From positions 6,138,001-6,202,000 of the forward strand of contig NZ_CP034539.1 in the NCBI RefSeq assembly GCF_003963535.1: a stretch of DNA of 64,000 nt, in the 5' to 3' direction. This DNA comes from Streptomyces cyaneochromogenes. Lineage in GTDB: Bacteria; Actinomycetota; Actinomycetes; Streptomycetales; Streptomycetaceae. The translations under genes and the position numbers were made by a program. This document shows, one piece after another, positions 1 through 7,052 of this stretch. Numbering within the stretch: the first letter of the stretch is position 1; the number at the start of each line of letters is the position of its first letter. The notes beneath the pieces are model-generated. The model was given only the letters and a program-made list of their open reading frames with translations, did not search any database and was not told the DNA's origin.

Positions 1-531
1 ACCGCCATCTACGAGGCCTCCCTCGCCGCCCGCCCCGCGGGCATCCCGCTGATCGGCGACGGCGGCCTGCAGTACTCCGGCGACATCGGCAAGGCGCTCG
101 CCGCCGGTGCCGACACCGTGATGCTGGGCTCGCTGCTCGCGGGCTGCGAGGAGTCCCCGGGCGAGCTGCTGTTCATCAACGGCAAGCAGTTCAAGTCGTA
201 CCGCGGCATGGGCTCCCTGGGCGCCATGCAGTCCCGTGGCCAGGGCAGGTCGTACTCGAAGGACCGCTACTTCCAGGCCGAGGTCGCCTCCGACGACAAG
301 CTCGTGCCCGAGGGCATCGAGGGCCAGGTGCCCTACCGCGGCCCGCTGGCCAACGTGCTGCACCAGCTCGTCGGCGGTCTGCGGCAGACCATGGGCTACG
401 TCGGCGCGGCGACCATCGGTGAGATGGAGACCAAGGGCCGCTTCGTACGGATCACCTCCGCGGGCCTCAAGGAGAGCCACCCGCACGACATCCAGATGAC
501 GGTCGAGGCGCCGAACTACAGCCGTAAGTAG
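1..531 (+). CDS. guaB: IMP dehydrogenase, C-terminal part (cut by window start)
   Basis: The last 176 residues of IMP dehydrogenase, which oxidises IMP to XMP with NAD in the first committed step of guanine nucleotide synthesis. The piece begins in the second half of the TIM barrel. It shows the phosphate-binding stretch GDGGLQYSGDIGKALAAGAD, then the GSLLAGCEESPGE motif, the flap segment KSYRGMGSLGAM and a C-terminal lobe ending HDIQMTVEAPNYSRK. These are standard for bacterial GuaB. The catalytic Cys loop and CBS domains would lie upstream of the window. The reading frame is open from base 1. A strong hairpin follows 12 bases after the stop, separating it from the guaB-like gene downstream. 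Confidence 0.97.
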   Translation, partial: TAIYEASLAARPAGIPLIGDGGLQYSGDIGKALAAGADTVMLGSLLAGCEESPGELLFINGKQFKSYRGMGSLGAMQSRGQGRSYSKDRYFQAEVASDDKLVPEGIEGQVPYRGPLANVLHQLVGGLRQTMGYVGAATIGEMETKGRFVRITSAGLKESHPHDIQMTVEAPNYSRK

Positions 532-543
532 TCACCAGGCATC

Positions 544-582
544 GACGAGGGCGGCCCCGGAAGCACCGGGGCCGCCCTCGTC
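544..582. terminator. Intrinsic terminator after guaB
   Basis: Perfect 17-bp inverted repeat (GACGAGGGCGGCCCCGG at 544-560, its complement at 566-582) with a 5-base loop. There is no long T tract, as usual for Streptomyces. Confidence 0.8.
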
Positions 583-636
583 GTGCCCGTCGGCGATACT
601 GGAAGACGCTGAACGCATCAGGGAAAGGCCACAGAC

Positions 637-1761
637 GTGACTGAGATCGAGATCGGGCGCGGCAAGCGCGGGCGCAGGGCGTACGCCTTCGACGACATCG
701 CCGTCGTCCCCAGCCGCCGTACGCGGGACCCGAAGGAGGTCTCGATCGCCTGGCAGATCGACGCCTACCGCTTCGAGCTGCCCTTCCTGGCCGCCCCCAT
801 GGACTCGGTCGTCTCCCCGGCCACCGCGATCCGCATCGGCGAGCTCGGCGGCCTCGGCGTGCTGAACCTCGAAGGTCTGTGGACGCGGTACGAGGACCCG
901 CAGCCGCTCCTCGACGAGATCGCCGAGCTGCCCACCGAGGCCGCCACGCGCCGTCTCCAGGAGATCTACGCCGCTCCCATCAAGGAGGAGCTGATCGGGC
1001 AGCGCATCAAGGAGGTGCGCGACTCGGGCGTGGTCACCGCGGCGGCGCTCTCCCCGCAGCGCACGGCCCAGTTCTCCAAGGCGGTCGTCGACGCGGGCGT
1101 GGACATCTTCGTCATCCGCGGCACGACGGTCTCGGCGGAGCACGTCTCGTCCTCGCACGAGCCGCTGAACCTGAAGCAGTTCATCTACGAGCTCGACGTC
1201 CCGGTGATCGTCGGCGGCTGCGCCACGTACACCGCCGCCCTGCACCTGATGCGCACCGGCGCGGCGGGCGTCCTGGTCGGCTTCGGCGGCGGCGCGGCGC
1301 ACACCACGCGCAACGTCCTGGGCATCCGGGTCCCGATGGCCACGGCGGTCGCGGACGTGGCGGCCGCCCGCCGTGACTACATGGACGAGTCCGGCGGCCG
1401 GTACGTGCACGTGATCGCGGACGGCGGCGTCGGCTGGTCCGGCGACCTGCCCAAGGCGATCGCCTGCGGCGCGGACGCGGTGATGATGGGCTCGCCGCTC
1501 GCGCGCGCCACGGACGCGCCGGGCAAGGGGAACCACTGGGGCATGGAGGCGGTCAACGAGGATCTGCCGCGCGGCAAGAAGGTCGACCTGGGCACGGTCG
1601 GCACGATCGAGGAGGTGCTGACGGGTCCGTCGCACACTCCCGACGGCTCGATGAACTTCTTCGGTGCGCTGCGGCGGGCCATGGCCACGACCGGGTACAG
1701 CGAGCTGAAGGAGTTCCAGCGGGTTGAGGTGACGGTGGCGGACTCGCAGCACACGCGGTAG
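637..1761 (+). CDS. guaB3: GuaB3-type IMP dehydrogenase-like protein
   Basis: A 374-residue TIM-barrel protein of the IMPDH/GMP reductase family without CBS domains, matching the actinobacterial GuaB3 group that sits directly behind guaB. Visible elements: AAPMDSVVSPATAIRIGELG near residue 55, the barrel phosphate-binding region HVIADGGVGWSGDLPKAIA, and the GADAVMMGSPLARA motif. The canonical catalytic loop G-x-G-x-x-C-x-T-R reads GFGGGAAHTTR here, so the nucleophilic Cys is replaced by His (codon CAC). It is therefore unlikely to work as a normal IMPDH; the physiological role in actinobacteria is unsettled. GTG start; the family's usual N terminus (MTEIEIGRGKR) supports it. Transcription is probably separate from guaB because a terminator lies between them. 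Confidence 0.9.
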   Translation: MTEIEIGRGKRGRRAYAFDDIAVVPSRRTRDPKEVSIAWQIDAYRFELPFLAAPMDSVVSPATAIRIGELGGLGVLNLEGLWTRYEDPQPLLDEIAELPTEAATRRLQEIYAAPIKEELIGQRIKEVRDSGVVTAAALSPQRTAQFSKAVVDAGVDIFVIRGTTVSAEHVSSSHEPLNLKQFIYELDVPVIVGGCATYTAALHLMRTGAAGVLVGFGGGAAHTTRNVLGIRVPMATAVADVAAARRDYMDESGGRYVHVIADGGVGWSGDLPKAIACGADAVMMGSPLARATDAPGKGNHWGMEAVNEDLPRGKKVDLGTVGTIEEVLTGPSHTPDGSMNFFGALRRAMATTGYSELKEFQRVEVTVADSQHTR

Positions 1762-1809
1762 GCGTTACGCGGTTACGGCGCTGCGTCTACTTCTACGTCT
1801 GCGTCAGGG

Positions 1810-1847
1810 AAGGGCCGGTCACTCCGGGTGGGGTGACCGGCCCTTTT
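1810..1847 (+). terminator. Intrinsic terminator after guaB3
   Basis: 13-bp perfect stem (AAGGGCCGGTCAC at 1810-1822 with GTGACCGGCCCTT at 1833-1845) followed by Ts. Confidence 0.85.
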
Positions 1848-2086
1848 GCGTGCCCAACTACGCCTGTGCGGGGGCGCGTTGTGTGGGAGGGGGCGCGTGG
1901 TTGCGTTTGGGGCGAATGTGGGCTGAACGGGCGAAGGGAGTCGGTAGTGTCCGTGATCGGCGTCCCGTTCTCTGGGGCGCCCCCTTCCAAGGAGATGTTC
2001 CGGACCCCGGCCCTCGGGGCCCGGCCCGAGCTCCAGACGGACCGCCTACCGGGTCAATGGGCGGCATCGTGGAAGGGGGCGCGCCC

Positions 2087-2182
2087 ATGGGCCGTCACCG
2101 CAAGCCCACCCGCTGGGATCGCACTTGGCTTCGGCTGGTGAAGTTCCGGAGGAGGTGCATCTTGTGGATCTATGGGCGATGA
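2087..2182 (+). CDS. Very basic 31-residue small ORF (hypothetical)
   Basis: ATG preceded by GGAAGGGGGCGCG. It encodes a 31-residue peptide (starts MGRHRKPTRWDR, ends CILWIYGR) with about 10 Arg/Lys and three Trp. Inside its 3' end a second start exists: GTG at 2164, after an excellent ribosome site (GGAGGAGG, spacing 8), opening a 10-codon ORF (VDLWAMSGHP) that runs into the first hairpin repeat. No family recognised. It lies in a non-coding-looking gap between convergent genes, so either ORF may be translated, or both may be relics of a decayed gene. Confidence 0.3.
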   Translation: MGRHRKPTRWDRTWLRLVKFRRRCILWIYGR

Positions 2183-2347
2183 GCGGCCACCCCTAAGAGA
2201 CCTAGGGGTGGGCACTCCGTGAATCGCCCGGGAGCCTGCCGCAGCGACCACTGCGGTGGGCTCCCGCCTTACTGGCGGGAGGATGAGCGGCCACCCCCAA
2301 GAGAGGTAGGGGTGGACACTCCGTGAATCGCCCGGGAGCCTCCGCAG
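2178..2347 (+). repeat. Two tandem ~66-bp repeats with hairpins and mini-ORFs
   Basis: Copies at 2178-2244 and 2282-2347 (period 104) share about 90% identity. Each starts GATGAGCGGCCACCCC, contains a hairpin (CCACCCCTA/TAGGGGTGG in copy 1) and ends GCCCGGGAGCC. Between the copies two further hairpins overlap and exclude each other: CGGGAGCC(2229-2236)/GGCTCCCG(2259-2266) and CCCGCC(2263-2268)/GGCGGG(2274-2279). Copy 2 has a ribosome-site-like GGGAGG before an 8-codon ORF (MSGHPQER). The rest of the 1762-2452 gap shows only the terminator and this block. Confidence 0.75.
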
Positions 2348-2452
2348 TACTGCATTACCGGTTGCATTGGACTCCACCTGCTCCACACGGTACCGGCGCA
2401 GAACGCCCCACGCCACCAACCCCGGCAGCTCACACACCCCACGCGCCCCCCT

Positions 2453-3661
2453 TCACAACCGATGCGCCGCCCCCGTAGGCGCCGCCCCCCGCGTGTCCAG
2501 CAACAGCTGCGCCTTCACCGACAGCCCCTGAAGGTCGTACGTCCGATGCTGCTGAAGCAGAATCGTCAGGTCGGCCTCCGCCACAGCCTCGTACAGCGCG
2601 TCCGCGCGCGGTACCGGGCGGTCCAGGACGCTCCAGGAGGCGACGTGGGGGTCGTGGAAGCTGATGCAGGCGCCCAGCTCCAGCAGGCGGGTCGCGACCT
2701 CCTGGGCGGGGGTGGACTGCTGGTCGGCGACGTCGGGCTTGTAGGTGACGCCGAGGAGGAGGATGCGGGCGCCGCGTACGGACTTGCCGTGCTCGTTGAG
2801 GAGGGTGGCGGAGCGCTGGATGACGTAGCGGGGCATCTGGCTGTTGACCTGCTGGGCCAGCTCGACCATGCGCAGGGTGCGGCCGGCGGGGCCGGTGAGG
2901 TCCTGCGGGACGGCGTGGCCGCCGACGCCGGGGCCGGGGCGGAAGGCCTCGAAGCCGAACGGCTTGGTCTCCGCGCAGCGGATGACGTCCCACAGGTCGA
3001 TGCCCAAGTCGTGGCAGAGGACGGCCATTTCGTTGACGAGGGCGATGTTGACGTGCCGGAAGTTGGTCTCCAGCACCTGCACGGTCTCCGCCTCGCGCAG
3101 TCCACGCGCGCGTACCACCTTGTCGGTGAGCCGGCCGTAGAAGGCGGCCGCCGACTCGGTGCACGCGGGCGTGAGGCCGCCGATCACCTTGGGGGTGTTG
3201 GCGGGCGTGAAGTCGCGGTTGCCGGGGTCGACGCGGCTGGGGGAGTAGGCCAGGTGGAAGTCGCGGCCGGCGCGCAGCCCCGAGCTCTCTTCGAGGAGCG
3301 GGCGCAGGACGTTCTCGGTGGTGCCGGGGGGTACCGGCGACTCCAGGATGACGGTGGTGTGCGGGCGCAGCATCGCGGCCAGTGTGCGGGCGGCCGTCTC
3401 CATCTGGCTCAGGTCGAGCCCACCGTCCTCGCCGCGCGGGGTCGGCGGGCAGATGACGGCGGTGCGGACGCGGCCGAGCTCGGTGGGGCTGGTGGCCTGC
3501 CGGAAGCCCCCCGAGACCATCCGGCGCAGTTCGGCGGGGCTGAGGGAGCCGGAATCGGGCCCGGTCCGGTAACCGAGCGTGGGGATGCCGGCGGCGACGG
3601 CGGCCTTGGCCAGCGGCAGGCCGTACGGGCCTAGTCCGATGACGGCGAGATCTGCGGGCAT
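2453..3661 (-). CDS. UDP-sugar dehydrogenase-family protein lacking the catalytic Cys
   Basis: A 402-residue member of the UDP-glucose/UDP-ManNAc dehydrogenase family, which normally oxidises a sugar nucleotide C6 alcohol to the acid through a Cys thioester. N-terminal Rossmann motif GLGPYGLPLAKAAVAAG, then ESPVPPGTTE, the central helix motif FRHVNIALVNEMA, and a C-terminal UDP-binding domain with GARILLLGVTYKPDVAD. The catalytic motif that normally reads GGHC is GPGVGGHAVPQDL here: Cys replaced by Ala (codon GCC). It may therefore be inactive, do a partial reaction, or bind sugar nucleotides. I chose ATG 3661 (MPADLAVIG), 11 bases after AAGGA; an in-frame TTG lies 7 codons upstream. It stands alone, converging on guaB3 and divergent from glpD. 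Confidence 0.85.
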   Translation of the reverse strand: MPADLAVIGLGPYGLPLAKAAVAAGIPTLGYRTGPDSGSLSPAELRRMVSGGFRQATSPTELGRVRTAVICPPTPRGEDGGLDLSQMETAARTLAAMLRPHTTVILESPVPPGTTENVLRPLLEESSGLRAGRDFHLAYSPSRVDPGNRDFTPANTPKVIGGLTPACTESAAAFYGRLTDKVVRARGLREAETVQVLETNFRHVNIALVNEMAVLCHDLGIDLWDVIRCAETKPFGFEAFRPGPGVGGHAVPQDLTGPAGRTLRMVELAQQVNSQMPRYVIQRSATLLNEHGKSVRGARILLLGVTYKPDVADQQSTPAQEVATRLLELGACISFHDPHVASWSVLDRPVPRADALYEAVAEADLTILLQQHRTYDLQGLSVKAQLLLDTRGAAPTGAAHRL

Positions 3662-3711
3662 GGCGTGGGCCGTCCTTCCCAATAACCGAAGTGGTGCAGG
3701 TGCGCAAGCCC

Positions 3712-3720
3712 TGTGGACAG
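3712..3720 (-). promoter_or_regulatory. Near-consensus DnaA box
   Basis: TGTGGACAG, the reverse of CTGTCCACA, one mismatch to the Streptomyces DnaA box TTGTCCACA. It pairs with the exact box 77 bases away in the same intergenic region. Confidence 0.35.
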
Positions 3721-3796
3721 AACGAGGGGGCGCAATGTCAGACTAGGAGTAAATATGACCGATTTGCGGGATTGAATGATCGCGTTTCCTTGAGTG

Positions 3797-3805
3797 TTGT
3801 CCACA
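3797..3805 (+). promoter_or_regulatory. Exact DnaA box upstream of glpD
   Basis: TTGTCCACA is identical to the Streptomyces DnaA-box consensus. It lies about 120 bases before the glpD start, in the 262-bp divergent gap, and could affect glpD transcription or titrate DnaA. This is not oriC: only two boxes are present. Confidence 0.45.
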
Positions 3806-3923
3806 GGCTGGGGGCGAGTAGTGGCTGAAGTCGGGCAACCCGGTCAGAATCTGGGCATGGGGGGTACGAACCGGGCTTCGCCCGACGGGTGCGGCCTACT
3901 CGACCGATGAGCGGGAGGCAGCG

Positions 3924-5630
3924 GTGAGGACAGCGACACTGGGGCCGGCGGAACGCGCCGAGTCACTGGCGGCAATGGCCGAGCGCGAGCTGGACCTACT
4001 GGTCGTGGGCGGCGGCGTCGTGGGCGCGGGTACCGCCCTCGACGCGGTGACCCGCGGACTGTCCACCGGCCTGGTCGAGGCTCGTGACTGGGCCTCGGGC
4101 ACGTCCAGCAGGTCCAGCAAACTGATCCACGGCGGCCTGCGCTATCTGGAGATGCTCGACTTCGCGCTCGTACGGGAGGCGCTGAAGGAGCGCGGGCTCC
4201 TGCTCGAGCGGCTGGCTCCGCATCTCGTCAAGCCGGTCCCCTTCCTGTATCCCCTGCAGTACAAGGGCTGGGAGCGCCTGTACGCGGGGTGCGGCGTGCT
4301 GCTCTACGACGCCATGTCGATGGCCCGCACCCATGGCCGGGGCCTGCCCCTGCACCGTCACCTGAGCCGCCGTCATGCCCTGCAGGTCGCCCCCGCCCTG
4401 AAGAAGGACGCGCTGGTCGGTGCCCTGCAGTACTACGACGCGCAGATGGACGACGCCCGCTACGTGGCCAACCTGGTCCGTACGGCTGCGGCCTACGGCG
4501 CGAGGGTCGCCAACCGCGCGCGCGTGAGCGGGTTTCTGCGCGAGGGCGAGCGGGTCGTCGGGGCCCGGGTGCAGGACGTCGAGGGGGGCGGGGAGTACGA
4601 GATCCGTGCCAAGCAGATCGTCAACGCCACCGGTGTGTGGACCGACGACACTCAGTCGATGGTGGGCGAGCGCGGGCAGTTCCATGTCCGTGCCTCCAAG
4701 GGCATCCACCTGGTCGTCCCCAAGGACCGCATCCACTCCACGACGGGGCTGATCCTGCGCACCGAGAAGTCCGTGCTGTTCGTCATCCCCTGGGGCCGGC
4801 ACTGGATCGTCGGCACCACCGACACCGACTGGGACCTCGACAAGGCCCACCCGGCCGCGTCCAGCGCCGACATCGACTACCTGCTGGAACACGTGAACTC
4901 GGTGCTTGCGGTGCCGCTGACCCGGGACGACGTGGAGGGCGTGTACGCCGGACTGCGGCCCCTGCTCGCCGGTGAGTCGGACGCCACCAGCAAGCTCTCG
5001 CGTGAGCACACCGTCGCCCACCCCGTGCCGGGGCTCGTCGTCGTGGCGGGCGGCAAGTACACGACGTACCGGGTGATGGCCAAGGACGCGGTGGACGCGG
5101 CGGTGCACGGGCTCGACATGCGGGTCGCCGAGTGCGTGACGGAGGACATTCCGCTGCTGGGCGCCGAGGGATACCGGGCCTTGTGGAACGCGCGGGCGCG
5201 GATCGCGGCACGGACAGGGATCCATGTGGTGCGGGTGGAGCACCTGTTGAACCGGTACGGCGCGCTGGCCGAGGAGCTGCTTGAGCTCATCGGCGCCGAC
5301 CCCGGCCTGGGCGAGCCCCTGCACTCCGCCGACGACTATCTGCGCGCCGAGGTCGTGTACGCCGCCTCGCACGAAGGGGCGCGGCATCTGGACGACGTGC
5401 TGACGCGGCGGACGCGCATCTCGATCGAGACGTTCGACCGGGGGACTCGATGCGCCCGCGAGGCGGCCGAGCTGATGGCGCCGGTGCTGGGCTGGGACAA
5501 GGACCAGATCGAGCGCGAGGTCGAGCACTACGAGAAGCGGGTGGAGGCCGAGCGGGAGTCGCAGCGGCAGCCGGACGATCTGACGGCGGACGCGGCGCGG
5601 TTGGGGGCGCCGGACATCGTGCCGTTGTAG
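3924..5630 (+). CDS. glpD: FAD-dependent glycerol-3-phosphate dehydrogenase
   Basis: A 568-residue aerobic glycerol-3-phosphate dehydrogenase. It oxidises glycerol-3-phosphate to dihydroxyacetone phosphate and passes electrons via FAD to the quinone pool at the membrane, linking glycerol use to glycolysis. Features: dinucleotide motif VVGGGVVGAGTALDAVTRG at about residues 27-45, the family signature TSSRSSKLIHGGLRYLE, substrate-site region GRHWIVGTTDTDWD, GGKYTTYRVMAKDAVD, and a C-terminal cap domain. Length is normal. GTG start with GGGAGG five bases upstream. It is monocistronic here; the usual glpF/glpK partners are not in the window. Confidence 0.95.
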   Translation: MRTATLGPAERAESLAAMAERELDLLVVGGGVVGAGTALDAVTRGLSTGLVEARDWASGTSSRSSKLIHGGLRYLEMLDFALVREALKERGLLLERLAPHLVKPVPFLYPLQYKGWERLYAGCGVLLYDAMSMARTHGRGLPLHRHLSRRHALQVAPALKKDALVGALQYYDAQMDDARYVANLVRTAAAYGARVANRARVSGFLREGERVVGARVQDVEGGGEYEIRAKQIVNATGVWTDDTQSMVGERGQFHVRASKGIHLVVPKDRIHSTTGLILRTEKSVLFVIPWGRHWIVGTTDTDWDLDKAHPAASSADIDYLLEHVNSVLAVPLTRDDVEGVYAGLRPLLAGESDATSKLSREHTVAHPVPGLVVVAGGKYTTYRVMAKDAVDAAVHGLDMRVAECVTEDIPLLGAEGYRALWNARARIAARTGIHVVRVEHLLNRYGALAEELLELIGADPGLGEPLHSADDYLRAEVVYAASHEGARHLDDVLTRRTRISIETFDRGTRCAREAAELMAPVLGWDKDQIEREVEHYEKRVEAERESQRQPDDLTADAARLGAPDIVPL

Positions 5631-5724
5631 GGCTCCGGCTGCTCCGGCCGCTCCGGCGGGGCTGCTGCTGCGGCGGTGGTCGCGCCTCGTGCCGGTGTGC
5701 GATTCGCACCGGCACGGCGGAACC

Positions 5725-6858
5725 TCACTCGAACGAGTGGCGGGAGCTGGGATCTCTGCTCGAATCCCGGCCGTTCTTACTGGTGCGAGGGCAGAACTCG
5801 GCGGCGAGCAGCCGGGGTTCGAGGCCGGGATCTGCGATCGCCGTCGTGTTCACCCGGAATGTCAGGACGCGACGACCGCCGACGGTGGCCGCGGAGCGCA
5901 CGTAGCTGCCGGAGATGCGCCCGTTGTGCCCCCATACGACGGTGCTGCACGGCAACTTCACGGGAAAGAGACCCATGCCGTACGCGCCGTGTGCGGCACG
6001 GGTGTCGAGCATCTCGCGCAGCCAGTGCGGGGGCAGCAGCCGGCCGCCGAGCAGCGCGGAGTAGAAGCGGTCGAGGTCGGCGAGCGTGGACACCAGCTCA
6101 CCCGCGGCGCCGGCCACCCGCGGGTCGAGTTCGGTGACGTCGGTCCCGTCGGTGGCGTAGGCGCGGCCGTGCGGAAGAAGCAGAGAAGTGCGGGATCCAG
6201 GGAAGGAGGTGCCGGTCAGACCCAGCGGAGCGATGATGCGCCGCTCGGCCTCGGCGGCGTAGGAGCGGCCGGTGACGCGCTCGATGACCAGGCCGAGCAG
6301 GACGTAGTTGGTGTTCGAGTAGGAGTAGCTGCCGCGTTCGGCAGGAGGGTGGGTGAGTGCGATGCGTACGGCCTGACGCGCTGTGACGGGGACGGTGCCC
6401 CCGGTCTCGGCGGTGAAGTCGTACAGGCCGCTGGTGTGGGTCAGCAGGGAACGAAGGGGCAGCGCGCGCCCGTCGTTGCCCGCCCCGCGCACCAGACCCG
6501 GCAGATACCGCTCAACCGTGTCGGACAGGGACAACTGTCCTTCGGCGGCGAGTTGCAGGACGACGGTCGCGATGAAGCTCTTCGTGATGCTGCCGGCACG
6601 GAAGTGGTCGGTGGGTCCGATGCCCGGGCCGGCCTGGGCGTAGCGGGCGCCGGCCGCGTCGTGGGCCAGCAGGGCCGCGGCGGGGGCCTTGCCGCGGGTG
6701 ACGAGTTGCGGGAGGAGGGTGCCCGTCGGCTGCGTCGAGGGCGCCGACGAGGCGTCCGGGGCCAGACCGAGGAGCGCCGCGGACACGAGACCGAGGAGGG
6801 ACACGGACACACAAGCGCCCAGGACTGTCCGAAACAGGGGTGTCGCCGGTCGTGCCAT
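5725..6858 (-). CDS. Secreted class C-type serine hydrolase (D-Ala-D-Ala carboxypeptidase/beta-lactamase family)
   Basis: A 377-residue secreted penicillin-recognising hydrolase resembling the Streptomyces R61 DD-peptidase group. An N-terminal signal peptide (hydrophobic core about residues 10-32, possible cut after DASSA) exports it. The catalytic motifs are present: S90-I-T-K93 (GSITKSF), Y180-S-N182 (YSNTNY) and the third box HNGRISG replacing KTG. The product could trim peptidoglycan stem peptides, or be an esterase of the same fold; sequence alone does not decide. It converges on glpD with 94 bases between stops. The start has a purine-rich GGGAAGGAAT upstream. Confidence 0.85.
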   Translation of the reverse strand: MARPATPLFRTVLGACVSVSLLGLVSAALLGLAPDASSAPSTQPTGTLLPQLVTRGKAPAAALLAHDAAGARYAQAGPGIGPTDHFRAGSITKSFIATVVLQLAAEGQLSLSDTVERYLPGLVRGAGNDGRALPLRSLLTHTSGLYDFTAETGGTVPVTARQAVRIALTHPPAERGSYSYSNTNYVLLGLVIERVTGRSYAAEAERRIIAPLGLTGTSFPGSRTSLLLPHGRAYATDGTDVTELDPRVAGAAGELVSTLADLDRFYSALLGGRLLPPHWLREMLDTRAAHGAYGMGLFPVKLPCSTVVWGHNGRISGSYVRSAATVGGRRVLTFRVNTTAIADPGLEPRLLAAEFCPRTSKNGRDSSRDPSSRHSFE

Positions 6859-7052
6859 GCGGATTCCTTCCCTTGCCGCGGCCCATCATGCCGGTAGGCG
6901 GAATGCGCGATTCAGCGGGGCCCGGGTGTGTCGGGGCCGGGAGGTTCGGGCCACGCGGCGGCGTTGTGGTACGAGGGGCACCCTCGTCGTAGGGCACTTG
7001 TCGGGTGAGAGACAATGGAGGCTCTGTCAGGGCGGGTTGTATGAGGGGACGC

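Noticed and set aside
532..1752. 406-codon minus-strand ORF opposite guaB3
   Set aside because: Arg/Asp-rich composition typical of antisense reading; guaB3 is on the plus strand.
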